This document shows positions 48,790 to 62,180 of a stretch of 64,000 bases of DNA, piece by piece. Below the pieces are notes generated by a model, which worked only from the letters and a program-made list of their open reading frames with translations, did no database searches and was not told the origin of the DNA. Both the position numbers and the translations under genes were made by a program. Every line of letters begins with the position of its first letter. Positions within the stretch are counted from its first letter, which is position 1. Source of the stretch: Cryptomeria japonica (lineage: Eukaryota; Streptophyta; Pinopsida; Cupressales; Cupressaceae); assembly GCF_030272615.1 (NCBI RefSeq), contig NC_081406.1, positions 246,443,218 to 246,507,217 of the forward strand, written 5' to 3'.

Positions 48790-49985
48790 ACATCTTTTCT
48801 AAATCTTTCTCTCTATTTCTCCCTCCTTTCTTTTATTTATGCTTCTCCAAAAATGTGACCATATTATAATGCAGGTGTACTATAATTCACTCATATTTGT
48901 ACCTACCTTGTCTATTTACGACGCTTAGGGTTGGACTTACTTATCAATATTTTAAAGGCATTTTTTTATAAATTATAAAAAGGTGACTAAATATCAAGTA
49001 TCCTTTCCTTCAATTTTCTATGGCTTCAATGTTGAGCTAACAAATACCACATCTATAATATTTTTAGTTTTATTTTTTAATCCATTCATCCAAATTTGAA
49101 ATACTAAAAATAAGTTAACATTTTAGGGAGAACACACCATGAATTATATTATGTTTTTCTAACAAAAAAGAGCACTTTGTGTACTCCACCTATATGAACT
49201 TCTTAATCTTCACTATTCAAAGCACTACAACTCTTATTCTTTTTGCACCTTTAGAGTTTGAGCATAATTAGCTTCAATTTTTCAACATTAGTTTTTACTA
49301 ATTTCAAGAAAAAAGTCCACTTAAAACCCCTTTTGCTCCCCCATTTTTATGCGCATACCCTTAGTAAATTTGAGTTCATATTTTTATAAATTATATCAAG
49401 TTATAAAATATTAAGTTTCATATTCTATGATTCATTTCATCATCACTATGTCATGAGAATTACAAGCATTTTGATCTAGTCAACATTTTATTTAGGGAAA
49501 TAGAGAAAGGTGTAGTTTAACCAAGCAAGGGCCCACTTGAGGTGTACTATATAGTCGGGCCTCTGTCTTGACTTTCATAGATTTTTTATATTTTTAATCA
49601 AGTATATTTGTTGTAACTTAGTAAAGTCTACTAACCTACAACATTAGGTTTAATCTATAGAATTTGAACTATTACATATACTTTGAGTTGTAGGGTAGAT
49701 CTATATTTGGAAGAAAAAAAATAGGATAAAGTTTTAATTTTATCATATTTATTCATAACTTCTTATCCTAATGTGTGATGCCAATATTAAAAGTATCATT
49801 GATGATTGTATGCATTTTATCCGTGTTTTCCCAACATGATATAATAAGATAATTGGTAGAGAAATGAAATAATATTTGGGGTACGATGGTACATATTTCT
49901 AAATGGGAAGATTATTGAGTTCATCCATTTAAAGTTTATATTGTTTCCATTTGCATGGATACAACAACAAAGACTATTATTTGAG
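48790..49985. other. Unannotated AT-rich sequence
   Basis: No gene or element end recognised. TCTCCAAAAATGTGACCATATTATAATG at its start resembles 44811-44845, so the GA-rich blocks and their edges were probably duplicated together. Confidence 0.4.
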
Positions 49986-49989
49986 GTTT

Positions 49990-51452
49990 TTAATTTACAT
50001 TTTCCATTGACTTTATCCTAGAACCCCAAAATTGAATACATTGTATTTATCACCTCATTTCCTATACAATTGTAGACATAGATTTTTAATTTGTTTAAAC
50101 AAGGCACCTTATAATAGTGTTTTTTTATATTTATTGGGAATATAGGGCCTATGAAGGGGACACAATGATTAGAAATTTGGTTTTTAATGTCTTGATATCA
50201 AATGACAAATTATTGCAATGTTTTGTAATGGTCTTGCATAAATTATAATCTTTAAATTTTTCGTTTTGTTTTTCAATTATGTCCATATAATTTTAATTTT
50301 GTCAAGATATTATAAATATGATGTTATGTTTACATAAATAACTATAATACAATTTCGTAACATAATATCCAATAATATATGGTCATGATATTTATGTATT
50401 TTTTATAATGTTATAATATATGTTTTATTATTTATTTGAGTGTCTTAATCAACAATGGCATCCAATGTTTGTGTTGTAGAAAGTAAATTGCAAGTATATA
50501 AAAATAAAATGTGATAATAAGAAAACAATAAACATTCAAATATATTTCATAAGTGATTCAATGAATTTAGCAATATGTATAACCCAAAAATAAACAAAAA
50601 TGGGATTTCTTTTAATTTATAAAAATAATATATATTATATAATGTATCAAAAAAATATAATGGCATTGGAAAGATACACTTCTTAAAATAAAATTATAAT
50701 TTAGTCATTATGATTAATATTTATTGTCATTGTTGAGTATCTTTAGAAATCATTATCAATGTTAGTAAATTTTAGTACCTTTCAAATTGTTTCTTTCTTA
50801 TAAACTCATCAAATTTTTCTTAAATTATTATACTTGAATTTTTTTTTAAATATATTTAAAATCATTATTAAATGACTAATAAACATATATACATTTATAA
50901 TTTTGTTGACAAAATACTTTAGAAAATTACTTTAAAAAATATAAATATACAATACTTAAGTTATTTGAAAAATTATAAATATTAATATTTATTAACCTTT
51001 TAATAATACTTTTAAGGACATTCACAATCAAATTCAAAAGATCTTAAACTCAAAATTTTTAAATACTATTGTTAAGTAAATAGTTAATGAATAGAACAAT
51101 TCTGAAGTATAAGAAACTTCCACGAAATGACACATATCCCTTACCGTTAAGTTTGCCATGTTTGTAGAAGTTTTATGTGTGGAATTAATTTATGATTATG
51201 TTATTTCACTTAATCTTTCCATTCTTATCAAGGTTCACCTTGAATATTTCAATGGACATCTCCATTGTGGACAATTTCCATGCATCTTGGATCTCTATGA
51301 AGGTTGTAATATTTCAATATGTAGTCTTTACGCCTCTTATGAAGGACCACCTAAAGCATACCACTAGATGTATTTACATGTCTTGTTTCATCTACTTCAT
51401 GGTGTCAGATCTTGGAGGTTTATTATTAAATTTTTGTAAGCAATTTCTATTT
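49990..51452 (+). repeat. Host repeat block A, right copy, first part
   Basis: Parallels 1236-2620: ACCCCAAAATTGAATAC, AGAAAGTAAATTGCAA, GAGTATCTTTAGAAATC and TGTCAGATCTTGGAGG all recur in order. It ends at the TATTT duplication (51448-51452) where Copia inserted. Confidence 0.8.
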
Positions 51453-51685
51453 TGATGGTATTAAACTTTTACAGATAATAAAACAACTATAAATAAATCA
51501 ACTGTTATGATGGTCTATAGATCATCAATACAAAATGTGAAGAAGAAAGTCTCCAAAAATCATTCTATTGATTATGAGGATAGAAGATTTATTTATACAG
51601 GTTTTATTGAAACCGAATTCAATAAATATTGTGTAACCAAATAACTAATTCCTAACAACAACTAACACACAATGTTTATCTTTCA
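51453..51685 (-). repeat. E3 3' LTR
   Basis: The plus strand runs TGATGGTATT...CTTTCA. The polypurine tract on the minus strand (TTGTGGGGAAA, 51686-51696) abuts it. Confidence 0.88.
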
Positions 51686-51816
51686 TTTCCCCACAAGAAA
51701 CATTGTGAAAAATATTCTAAAAAATAAAATATTCATAAATAGAAATAAAATTTCCATCATCCTTTTTATTCCCCATAATAAGCATTGGGAAGAACACTAA
51801 CTAAAATTCAAAGTGT

Positions 51817-54800
51817 CTAAAAGCGATCACCAGCAAGGGGCTTTGTGAAAATATCACCAAATTGTGTGGAAGTGGGACAATATACAATTTCAACCAAGTC
51901 GTCCTTAATCAACTCACAAATGAGGTGATGTTGTATATTAATGTGTTTAGTACTACCATGAAACATTGGATTTTTACTCATCTGAATAGTACATTGATTG
52001 TCACAACATTGTGGGACCATCCTAAATGTGTTGTAGATACTGCAACATCATCCTTAACCAAATAGCCTGACAAGTAGTAGCTTTGTATTTAACCTCTACA
52101 ATAGATAGAGATACAATGGGTTGTTTCTTGAATTTACAAGAAATGATAGTATAACCAAGACTAAATTCATAACCAAAAGTAGACTTCCAATCTTCTATAG
52201 AGCCTATCCAATCCAAATCAATATTTTCAACTAATTTAACCTCCTTGAAATAACAAAAAGAAATACCATAATGCACTGTTCTTGTAAGATACATTATAAT
52301 CCTTATAGAAGCACCCCAATGTGTTTCCTTGGGTTCAAACATGAAACTCAAAACCAAAATTATAACTTATGTAACATTTGGTCTAGTAGTGGTAAAATAA
52401 AGCAAACTTCCAACCAATTGCCTATAGAAGGTGGGATTTACACAAGAAGAATCATTAGACATAGATAACTTAATACAAACCTTCATAGGTGTGGTCACAC
52501 AATCATAATCTTGCATATGAAACCTTTGGAGAAGATCTGAAATATACTTCTACAAAGACAAAAATATACCATTGTTATGTTTCCAAATTTAAAGACCAAG
52601 GAAGCAATGCATCTCCCCTAATCCAGCCATTTCAAATTTTGAAACCATTGTGGTTCTAAATTTAGAAAACAATAAAGAATTATTGCTAGTGCAGATGAAA
52701 TCATCCACATATAGAACAACATTTATAACATCTTCACCAAAATGTTCAACATAAAGATTAGGATAAGACTCACTTTTGCTAAAACCTTTCTTCAGAGGAT
52801 AAGAATCAATTCTAGAGTACCAATCTTGAGGTGCCTATTTTAGACCATATAAAGCCTTCTTCAACCTATAAATAAAATTTTCTTTAGATAAAACTTCAAA
52901 ACCTTGAGGTTGAGAAACAAGAACTTCCTCATCAATATAACCCTTCAAGAAAGCACTTTTAACATCCATTTGATAAACACTTCATCTATTTTAGGTAGCC
53001 AAAGATAGGACTAATCTAACAGTATCTATCCTAGCTACAAGAGCAAAAGTTTAAGTATAGTCAGCAACTTTTTGTTCTTTGTATCTTTTTGCAACTAGTC
53101 TAGCTTTATATTTATCAATAGTCCCATTAGATTTATATTTAGTTTTATAAATCCATTTTTTACCAACAACATCCTTACCATGAGGTAACTCAACCAACTC
53201 CTAGACCTGTGTCACTTCACTCAATAGATGTCATTTTACTCTTCATGGGTGTAACCCACTCTTCATTTGCAGTATCTTTTGAGAAATCTTTTGGCTCATT
53301 ATACTGCACAACATGAGTCATAGAGTATAGTTAACCTATCTATGAGATCTTGTGGTCATTTTGTCATAATTTGTATGTAACACGGGAGATCAGGGATAAT
53401 GTTTTGTCAGTTCTTCTTTGATATTTCTTATATTGCCTAGTCTCCATATTTGAGCATGAAGATTTTACATTATCAACTTCTTATTCATCAGCCACAAGAA
53501 AATAAGAGTCATCTTCACCTACATCATTCACAAGACGTTTGAATTTATTCAAATTAATATCAATATTCTTAGCCTTTTCATTTAGTGTATACTATGCTCT
53601 TTCGTCAAAGATAACATATCTTCTTATGATTAATTTCTTACTAACAAGATCATATAATTTGTAAGCTTTGTTTTGAGAACCATACCCAGTAAAAATTCAT
53701 TTGATACACTATTCATCCAAAAAAATTCTTTTTTATCTAGGAATATGTTCATAAACAACACAAGAAAACACCTTAAGATGAGCAATAGATTGTGTCAAAC
53801 CAAACCAAGCTTGTTCAGGAGTCACTCCATGAACTGCTATTGTGGGGCTCCCATTCAATAGGTAAACAATTGTAATTACCTGTCGCTCCCCAAAAACTCT
53901 TATCTAGGGTATTTTCTTTCATCATGCTTTGAGCCATTTCAACAATAATTATTATTTTTTTCTCAGCAACCCTAGTTTGTTGTGGAGTGTAAGAAATGGT
54001 AAAATCTTTATAAATCCCATGTCCTCTACAATAATTCAGAAACATATTTGACTTGTACTCTCCCTCATTATCTGATCTCATTACCTTAATGAATAGACCA
54101 CTTTTTTTCAACTAATTATTTGAACTCAACAAATTTACCAAAAACTTTTGATTTATAAGCCAAATTATATATCCATGTTTTACGAGAAATATCATTAATG
54201 AAAGTGAGAAAATACTTGGACTTATTTAGTGAGGGATTTTTCATAGGACCACATAAATCAATGTGAATAACTTCAAGAGGTGTTTGTGATCTTCTAGACA
54301 AACCAATTAGAAAAGTATATCTATGTTGTTTTCCAAACAAACATTCTTCACAATTTTTCTAATTTGAATTCTTAAGAAATGGCAATCCTTCTACCATATT
54401 TTTTTTTTCAGTAAAAAGTAAACCACCAAAATTTAGATACCTGCACCTTTAATGCCATAACTGACTATCATGCATCTATGTAGTAGTCAAGACCTACTCA
54501 TGTAAAGAAAAATGAAGAGGAAACATTCAATAACTTGTTATTTGTGCTCGTGAAACAACTACATATCTTTGTGACTTATCTTTGATGATACGTTCATTCC
54601 TATAAAAAACAACTTGATAATTTTGTTCAAGCATCTGATCAACTAATAACAAAGTATCGGAAATGTGAATTAGTGTCTCCCAACATAACATTACTATCTT
54701 ATTTTTAATTTAAGTTAATAAATAGATTTTCATTAGAAGTTATATGTTGAGAACAACTAGAATCAATATTCCATAAATGCTCTTCATTAGAACTTTCATC

Positions 54801-55930
54801 CAAACAAGAGAGAAATGGATTTTGTTTATCTTTTACAACATTATGAGTAGATTTCTTATGCCAACATTCAAACTCATAATGGCCAAATTTGTTACAATGG
54901 AAATACTAAACATATCTTTTATCTCTACCAGTATTCATGCATCTACATTTGCTTCTACCTCTATAACTGTTATTTCTTCCTTGAAAATAGAACCGCTTCC
55001 TTGATCATAGCCCTTGCCTTTGTAATTTTGACTAGACTCACCTCTATGTTCATATTTGGAATCATTGCCATAAACAAATTTAAGGTAACCCTTAGAAAAA
55101 TTGTGCTTTTTACCTCTTATGTTTACCATAGATGCAAATTCTTGTTCTAAAGGTTCTTGATTCCTTTTCATTCATTCTTTTGTTGTTAATAAAATGCCAC
55201 TTAACTCACCAATTTTCATACATGTAAGATCTTTTGAGATTTCAATTGTGAAAACAACACTATCAAATTTGGAAGGCAAACTTCTTAATATTTTCTCAAT
55301 CACATTTTGATTTCTTACATCATCTCCTAGAATTCTCATATGATTTATCATCCCTTCAACTTTTGTTAAAAACTCATTAATTGATTCATTTTAACATTTT
55401 CAAAAAATTTCCTTAATGTTAGCAACATAGCTGTATGAACACCTTGATATGCATTTACAAGAGTATTCCACGCCTCTTTAGAATGTACAACACCACTTAT
55501 TCTAGAAAAAAATGATTGACTTATTGCACCTTGAATAAAAAATAAGATTTCAGTCTTTTTTGTTTATTTTTCTTAAATTCTCTTTGTTGTTGATTATTCA
55601 ATGCATTTATATCTTCAAATTCTTCATACCCTTTAATGATCTCAACAAAGTCGACATTCTTATACTCCAATAAGCAAAATTTATTCCATCAAAAATAAGA
55701 ATCAATAACCCATATACCAGCCAGATTTGCCATCTCATACAAACTTAATGCAACCGATTTCTTTTCCAAATTATTAACACCTTTCAATAAAACTTTCTTG
55801 CAATAAATTTTCAAAAACACATTTCCCTTCATAAATAAACCAGATTTGCTACTTCTTTTGCATATATATTTGTTTCGGTTGTTTATAACAAATACAGAAA
55901 ATGAAATCTTTCACCTTTTGAATGCAACCT
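51817..55930 (-). pseudogene. gag-pol: E3 Copia gag-pol remnants
   Basis: Minus-strand landmarks: a damaged CCHC knuckle CNKFGHYEFEC with the first Cys lost (about 54900-54860); a protease motif WNIDSSCSQHIT in place of the usual D-S-G (about 54770-54745); integrase CX2C (CEECLFGKQHR, about 54350) and acidic residues in VIHIDLCGPM, VMRSDNEGEY and VAEKK (54290-53960); RT with LKKALYGLK (about 52860) and YVDD (52714-52703); RNase H and C terminus with SLSIVEVKYKATT (about 52100) and FGDIFTKPLAGDRF (51860-51817). Many stops and frameshifts break it; the gag half is barely readable. Domain order identifies Copia; nothing is translatable as a whole. Confidence 0.88.
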
Positions 55931-56039
55931 GATTTCTACGTACCAATTCCTCCAATCAGCAACCTCTCTCAAATTCTCCCTTTGCAGATTTTGTCTTCCT
56001 TCTGGGCTTCAAAATTTCTACAGACTTCCTCCTATATTC

Positions 56040-56057
56040 CTATGCTCTGCTACCAAT
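56040..56057 (-). promoter_or_regulatory. E3 primer binding site
   Basis: The minus strand after the 5' LTR reads ATTGGTAGCAGAGCATAG. TGGTAGCAGAGC differs at one base from the tRNA-iMet complement TGGTATCAGAGC. Confidence 0.75.
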
Positions 56058-56264
56058 TGATGGTATTAATTTTTTACAGAAAACAAAACAACTGCAAATA
56101 AATCAAGTGCTATGATGATTTGCAGATCATCTATACAAAATCTCAAGAATAAACTATTCAAAAATCATTCTATTGATTATGAGGATAGAAGATATATTTA
56201 TACAGATTTTACTGAAACTGGATTCAATAAATGCTATGTAACACAGAATGTTTATTATCTTTCA
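56058..56264 (-). repeat. E3 5' LTR
   Basis: Partner of 51453-51685. It shares CATTCTATTGATTATGAGGA and GGATTCAATAAAT-type blocks, with a 30-bp deletion near its minus-strand start. Confidence 0.85.
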
Positions 56265-57880
56265 TATTTTTTGGATTTGGCAATCTGATCTTGTTGGAAT
56301 TGAAACATGCAACGTGTGCAAGTTATTGCCCAAGCTTGAGTTCTGGTTGGGACCATTCACAAATGGATAAAAATAGCCAGCAAGGAGTATGAACAGATAT
56401 TCTGCCATCGTTTTTATGTTGTCATGTACTCAGCTGAGAAGACTCCAAAACAAAAAAATAAATTATTGCATGGATAAATTATTAATGTGTTTTGGAGTGA
56501 CTGTAAGCAATGGACGAATTTGTGATTTAGGAGGAGACAAATCTGTTATCTGCTCTTGCATGTGTACTCTACACAATATTGACGTTGATTGTTCAATGGC
56601 AGGCAGCATTGGTTGAAGATGTCGTTCAGTCCCTGTGGTTATGTGAGAACAAAACAAAAATATTATTCTCATGGGGTGTAGTGAACTCTGATATTTTAGT
56701 TCTGGGTGGAGAATAGCTTTCCTTACGCTCATTCAATGAAATAGTTAAGATGTATGATTTTTAAGTTTTTTCAATCTAATTGGTTTGGAAAATTTGTATC
56801 TTATTAGGGGATTATTTTTATAAAGTTAATTTTTCGAGATCCACTATTGAATGATTTTTTACTTTATTTTATTTTATTTTACTTTAGAACTACTTTTTTT
56901 TTCTTAAGAGGTACTTAGTCTATTTTTAACAATTTTTCACTAATGCATATTTTAATGGTTTGATTTCTTTATATTTGTAACACATAAACTTTGAATAAAT
57001 ATTTATAATCTTAGTATTGTTAATATACCAATAATATTATTAAATACCTATATAGTGTCATTTCAAATTAAATTATTTTCAAAGTGAGTTGATTTTTTGG
57101 GCTTGTTCACCTAGAACATAAAAATATGCTTGTAACTTGTATCTTTCTAATAACGGTCAAAGAAATAGATTAAAATAATCTACATGTAAAAATGATTTGA
57201 TCTTTGATTATCACAATACATTTACTCCTAACAAAATTGTAAAAAATATAAGTCAAATTATGAGTTGGACAAAACATTCCAAGAAATTATTTAAAATCAT
57301 CATTACACTTTATAATATTATTATTTATATCCTCTTCACTTTTCATACAATATTAATTTTTTATAACTGATATATTGAACTTTTTCCTTAAAAAATATTA
57401 TTTTACTATTTTATAAATAATTATATATAAGCTTTTATTAATATAATATTATGGTTTAAAATTGAATATTTTAAAAATAATATTTACATTACATTATATT
57501 ATATTATAATTTATTTATTATATATGAATTCATAACAAATTGTTTTATTACAATATGCATATAATTATAATACTATAAAGACAAGTACTAGCCACTACGT
57601 GGCACTTGTTTCGAGTTGAGTTCATAGGTTTAGGTATATTCCATAGTCATGTATTCATGGTATGTGTGGAGTTGGTCCTACTCAATGTGTATGCCTATTT
57701 TATAGCTCAATTGACTAAACTTGATTTGTTATATATATATATATATATGATATCTAAGCATACACATTATTTAGAAGTACTATGAAAGGGTGGTTTTTAT
57801 ATCACAATGAGACATATTCACCTAGGTCAACCTAAAAAATGAGTGTAAAAGATCAAAGATATCATATAATGATGTATGTG
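56265..57880 (+). repeat. Host repeat block A, right copy, second part
   Basis: 56275-56720 continues the homology to 2630-3050 (GTTGGAATTGAAACATGCA, GAGTTCTGGTTGGGACCA, ATCTGTTATCTGCTCTTGCA). 57600-57820 matches 3790-4015. 56740-57600 is AT-rich and has no match that I can see. No gene is supported. Confidence 0.7.
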
Positions 57881-58250
57881 TGGCAAGGTGTGCACCCTTG
57901 GTCTCCTTGTGTTGTGCAGCGTAGTGCTCGGGTTTGTGACATGACTTAACTGCCTCCTATGGATTCTATAAGTCTAGTGGTTGTATCGGGCATTAACAGG
58001 TCGATCTTTTGGTGCAATCACCACCACACTTGTAACAAGTGGTATCACAGCTTCGTCACAGGTTGAAACCCCTCACTTGTGCGAGGGGGATTATTGCAAG
58101 GTGTGCGCCCTTGGTCTACTTGTGTTGTGCAGCGCAACGCTCGGGTTTGTGACATGGCTTAACCACCTCTTGTGGATTCTATAAGTCTTGTGGTTGTATC
58201 GGGCATTAGCAGGTTGATCTTTTGGTGCAACAACAACCACACTTATAACA
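57881..58250 (+). mobile_element. E4: TRIM (miniature LTR retrotransposon)
   Basis: LTRs are 57881-58037 (157 bp) and 58095-58250 (156 bp), about 90% identical, ending TAACA. The internal region is only 57 bp: a primer site AGTGGTATCACAGC directly after the left LTR and a purine tract GCGAGGGGGATTAT before the right LTR. It has no coding capacity. Target duplication is ATGTG/ATATG (57876-57880, 58251-58255) with one mismatch. The uninterrupted host sequence is at about 22755-22775. The primer site sets the strand as plus. Confidence 0.85.
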
Positions 58251-59110
58251 ATATGTTGATTTGTTACATCTTTTAATGCAACAAGTTGAATTATTTTATA
58301 GTTAATTACTCTTTGGATACTTTTACGATGAGAAATAATGATTGAATGTGTGAACATCTAAAATGAGTACAAATGAATGCCTTTAGATACAATCACATAA
58401 TATCAAATTGTGTAAATGTGTATTTGAAATTAATTAAATGACTACTAGAATAGGCGAGAGTCGATTGAATTTGAATTTAATTTGGAAAAGGAAAGGGTCA
58501 AGCCAATACCTATGGAAGTGATCCCTCAATTGTAAAAACAATCTTGGGTAGGAAAAAAAATTAGATCTAGGTGGATAACAAGCAAATTTTCTCAAGTGTA
58601 TTAATAAGTCTAATAAATGCATAGTTTTGGTGAATATATCATAATATATGCAATTAAGGATAGAGTAGGTGATAAAGACACTGAAATTTGTATGTATATG
58701 AAATGGGTAAAGGCTAGGGAAATTAGTCCACCTTTTCACAAGGTTACACCGCTTTTTGTATGTACATGTATGGATATATTTCCAAAATAGGCACAAAACT
58801 AGATGGGAAATAACATGGGTATGCTAATTTCATGATTACATGTTTCCCCACCTCGAGGTGCATGTGAATTCCAAATGATCATTTATCTCAGAGTATATAG
58901 CACTAACAAACATGTAAGTAAAGTAGAATTAAAATAAACCATGAGGGCTCATCTAGATCTTGTTGAATGTGATCATTTAGGATCATCTTTTGACATGCAC
59001 TTTCCATGAGAGCCTATTAAATAGATGAAAAATATGCAATGGGTACCTTGTATCTCATAAATACAAATTAAGTGGAAAATAAGAGCTTTCTTAATTATCT
59101 AGGAAAATAG
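58251..59110 (+). repeat. Host repeat block A, right copy, third part
   Basis: 58297-58660 matches 43728-44060 and 3030-3330. 58870-59110 matches 3345-3560 (GATCATTTATCTCA, CATGTAAGTAAAGTAGAAT, ATATGCAATGGGTACCTTGT). No gene is supported. Confidence 0.7.
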
Positions 59111-61514
59111 GAAATGAGTAGAAAAAATGTTTGTCTACTAAAAAGCGGTCATATAGTGTTTTTTCTCAATGGCCTTAGGATGACAAGGTCCATGGGGTGC
59201 ATGGCATGTTATGTGATGATGATTTTTTTTTTGTGGTGATGAGTCTTCATTTAGCATTTATCATTACTTGAAAGATCAATATATGTCCTCTCTAAATTGG
59301 CTGCATTTGTAGGAGTAAGGGATCAAAGGAGAGGAAAAATCATAAATAAAATGCAAATGTTATATTATATTTATAGGCATGTAAGAGTTTGAATAAGTGA
59401 AGTAATAACTATGTAAATTTCTCCTATGTAACATATAAAATGACAAATCATAATAAGCATAAGCAAGTTGTGGAAAATTATTTAGAGAGAAGGTTGACCC
59501 TAGAGTATGGGATTTGAAATGGTGGTGTGTAATCATATAGGGTGCATCATGAAATAAAAATACTCTCAATGTTGTATCATGAGCACATGATGAGTAAGTA
59601 GGTCAATAGATCATAGCAATAACATGAATCTAGATCTAATAAAAATGTGAAAGGGGACGACGTAATGCCTTTGATAAGGATATTTGAGGTATGGATTGTC
59701 ACGGAATGAAAATTTGATGTCATTGATATTAGGGTATATTAATGACAATATGGTATGCAAAGAGGTAGGCTTGATGCCTCCAATGTGGAATTTTTTTTTA
59801 TTAAAGCATAATATGGTAGGAAACATATGGTGTTCCAATATGGGTATAAGTGTTAAAAATATGGCAAGAGAAATTCAAAAGGTGGGTGAAGAAATGGTGT
59901 CTTTAGTATATGGGCATGACAATGTAGGCACAAATAATATGAAGAAAAAAATCTTGCTGTAATAACTAGAAATCTATTTTGTGTTAATATATAATCAATA
60001 CGTTACTCTAGGAATGTGATAAATTAATGTAGAATTAGCTTGTAACATCTAAAAAACATGGTATATCACTACAACACAATCAACAACTGTAGCATAGTAA
60101 ATTTCATATACATGATAAAATATAAATATATATATATATTTACTAGAAAAACATGATAAATATCCAAAAACTATAAAAAAAAATTAAAGATAGGAAAATT
60201 AAACAAACAAAATGGTAACAAAAAAATCATGAAATCAAGGAATGAAAATGAAGAAATCAACCAAGTTCAAAGCAAAAGCTAGAAGATAAAATAAAAAAGG
60301 CATATTATAGATCAAAAGAGTTGGTACAAACAAAGGAAACAAGCACGTATGATGCAAGGGAAAAGGAAGGGAGAATAATTGTTTAAAATAAATACAAAAG
60401 GTAAAAAGTGTGACGGGCCAAAAAGTTGTTGGATGTTAAAGTTCTAACATTCAAATTTAGATTTAAATTTGGATAAAAATTTGATAGATTTCATAGATTA
60501 TATTTAGATTCCCTCCAAAAATTATATGAGATTATCTAGGATTTTTGCAAGTGGGAGGGTCTACAACTCATCAAAAAAATTCAAAATCATGTAGTTACTG
60601 TTATTCTATTTTTCCGTGACTTTTTTCTCAACACTAATGTTTTTAAGATTAAATTAAATATAATGAAAAGATTTTAAATTCTTGTGATTGTAAAAAGAAA
60701 ATTTATTCCTCATTTACAACTTCAATACTTAATTATTATTTTCAACATTATATCTAAATTATTGATTATATATATTGAAAATAGTCACAACTTTCAAATC
60801 ATGTATTATTTTTCAAATTGAAAGGTTGTATTATGTCACTCTAGGATTTGACAACTATACAATTTAAAAAATATTAAATTAGATATTTAAAATCAAGTTA
60901 TGATAGCTTAATTCTTTTGAAACTTTGTATTAATTTTTTTCTTATATCACAAAAATATTTAACATCTTTTCAATTTATTTAATAATATGTAAGGAAGTTG
61001 AGGTTGGAGAAGCAAATTCCTATACCAAACCTTGTGAGGGGAATATGCAAATATTTCAAAACTAATTTCAACTTGCAATAGAAATAATATAAAAATAGAT
61101 ATAACTAAAATAAACAATATATCTTGAACCATAGTGATTTATGTGGAGAAAACCATTTTGGGATTAAAACCCCACACTCCAAACCATCTCAATATTTTAA
61201 TGAAAAATATTCAAGGTTATAACATACTTTTATAGCAAGCCTTCACGGGAGTATTCACCACCAACATACAATGCAAGATATATTTGATAGCATGAACCAA
61301 TAGAGCTTTAGTACTTGCATATTGAACATAATAATGTCTCAATCTCAAGCCCTCAATATAGATACTTGTAGAGGCTTATAATACCACCATAAAGTATTAC
61401 CATGGGCTCAAACAAGGTTTCAAAATATTATGGTAAGACTTCATATGACCCCTAAAAAATAGTCTCTTGCAAATTGTCATATTTTTTTTATAGTTGATCA
61501 TCCAATTGAGGAAA
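59111..61514. other. Unannotated AT-rich sequence
   Basis: No domain or element ends found. The plus-strand frame 59684-59962 (92 codons) shows no conserved feature. 61130-61260, with GAGAAAACCATTTTGGGAT and AAAACCCCACAC, has the feel of an old LTR but no partner is present. Confidence 0.35.
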
Positions 61515-62180
61515 TGTAGCATCATAAATTGTACACCCTTAATTGGGCAGTACCATTCCACGCTTAGTTTAGCACCCGCCTTAGTGTGTTGTATTTTGCA
61601 TTTTGAATTTCCTTTAAGAACTTAATGAATTAATTTAATTTAATTTAATCTAAAGTCCTCTTTTATCACTCCACACATCAGAAAATTGGGCCCTTAACCC
61701 TAAGTGTACCCCTTTTTATTTTATCCTTTTAATCAATTAATTAATTAAAGTCCTAGTTAGGTCCTATTTAGACCTTCAAGGCTCGATTTTGCATATCTTT
61801 ACACCTTTAATTGTCTCACCAAGTTGGCATTTACTTTGTAATCACGATACCTTGCATCCCTAAAAATTTGGAAAAAAGTTGATCAGACCATGGTGATTCA
61901 CCATGGTCCCAACTTTTTCTCCCCGACTTTTGGGATCATGTTTTGGCGGTATTATAATGTTTAAATTCAATTTTGTGTGAAAATGTATCAATTCTAGGTC
62001 GGCCTATGATCAAAAACAAAGTTAGGGTTTCATATATATAACCTTTCCTTTCCTCATTTGAAGCATCCAACAACTCTAGTAATTGAAGGAGCCTCTTGTG
62101 AAGTGAAAGTCCAAGTTTATGTGAAATCTTCAATTACCAAATAAAGTTGATGCTCTGCAAAAAGGATTAGAAAATCTATT
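61515..62180 (+). repeat. LTR of a plus-strand Gypsy-like element (partial or solo)
   Basis: Begins TGTAGCATCATAAATTGTAC after a purine stretch GAGGAAA. It carries a TATA box CATATATATAACC at about 62029-62041 following AGGGTTT, the common layout of plant Gypsy LTR promoters. It is cut at 62180 by the next LTR. No partner LTR is in the window. The retroelement nature is inferred from these signals only. Confidence 0.5.

Larger units (their letters stand above)
51453..56264 (-). mobile_element. E3: degenerate Ty1/Copia retrotransposon
   Basis: LTRs are 51453-51685 (233 bp) and 56058-56264 (207 bp), flanked by an exact TATTT duplication (51448-51452, 56265-56269). The minus strand runs 5' LTR, primer site, gag, protease, integrase, RT, RNase H, polypurine tract, 3' LTR. 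The Copia order (integrase before RT) is clear. LTR divergence near 20% by eye, including a 30-bp indel, makes it the oldest full-length element here. The empty site is at about 2600-2650. Confidence 0.92.

Noticed and set aside
59684..59962. 92-codon plus-strand frame
   Set aside because: It has no domain, no neighbour context and ordinary AT-rich surroundings; the length is expected by chance in a 64-kb window.
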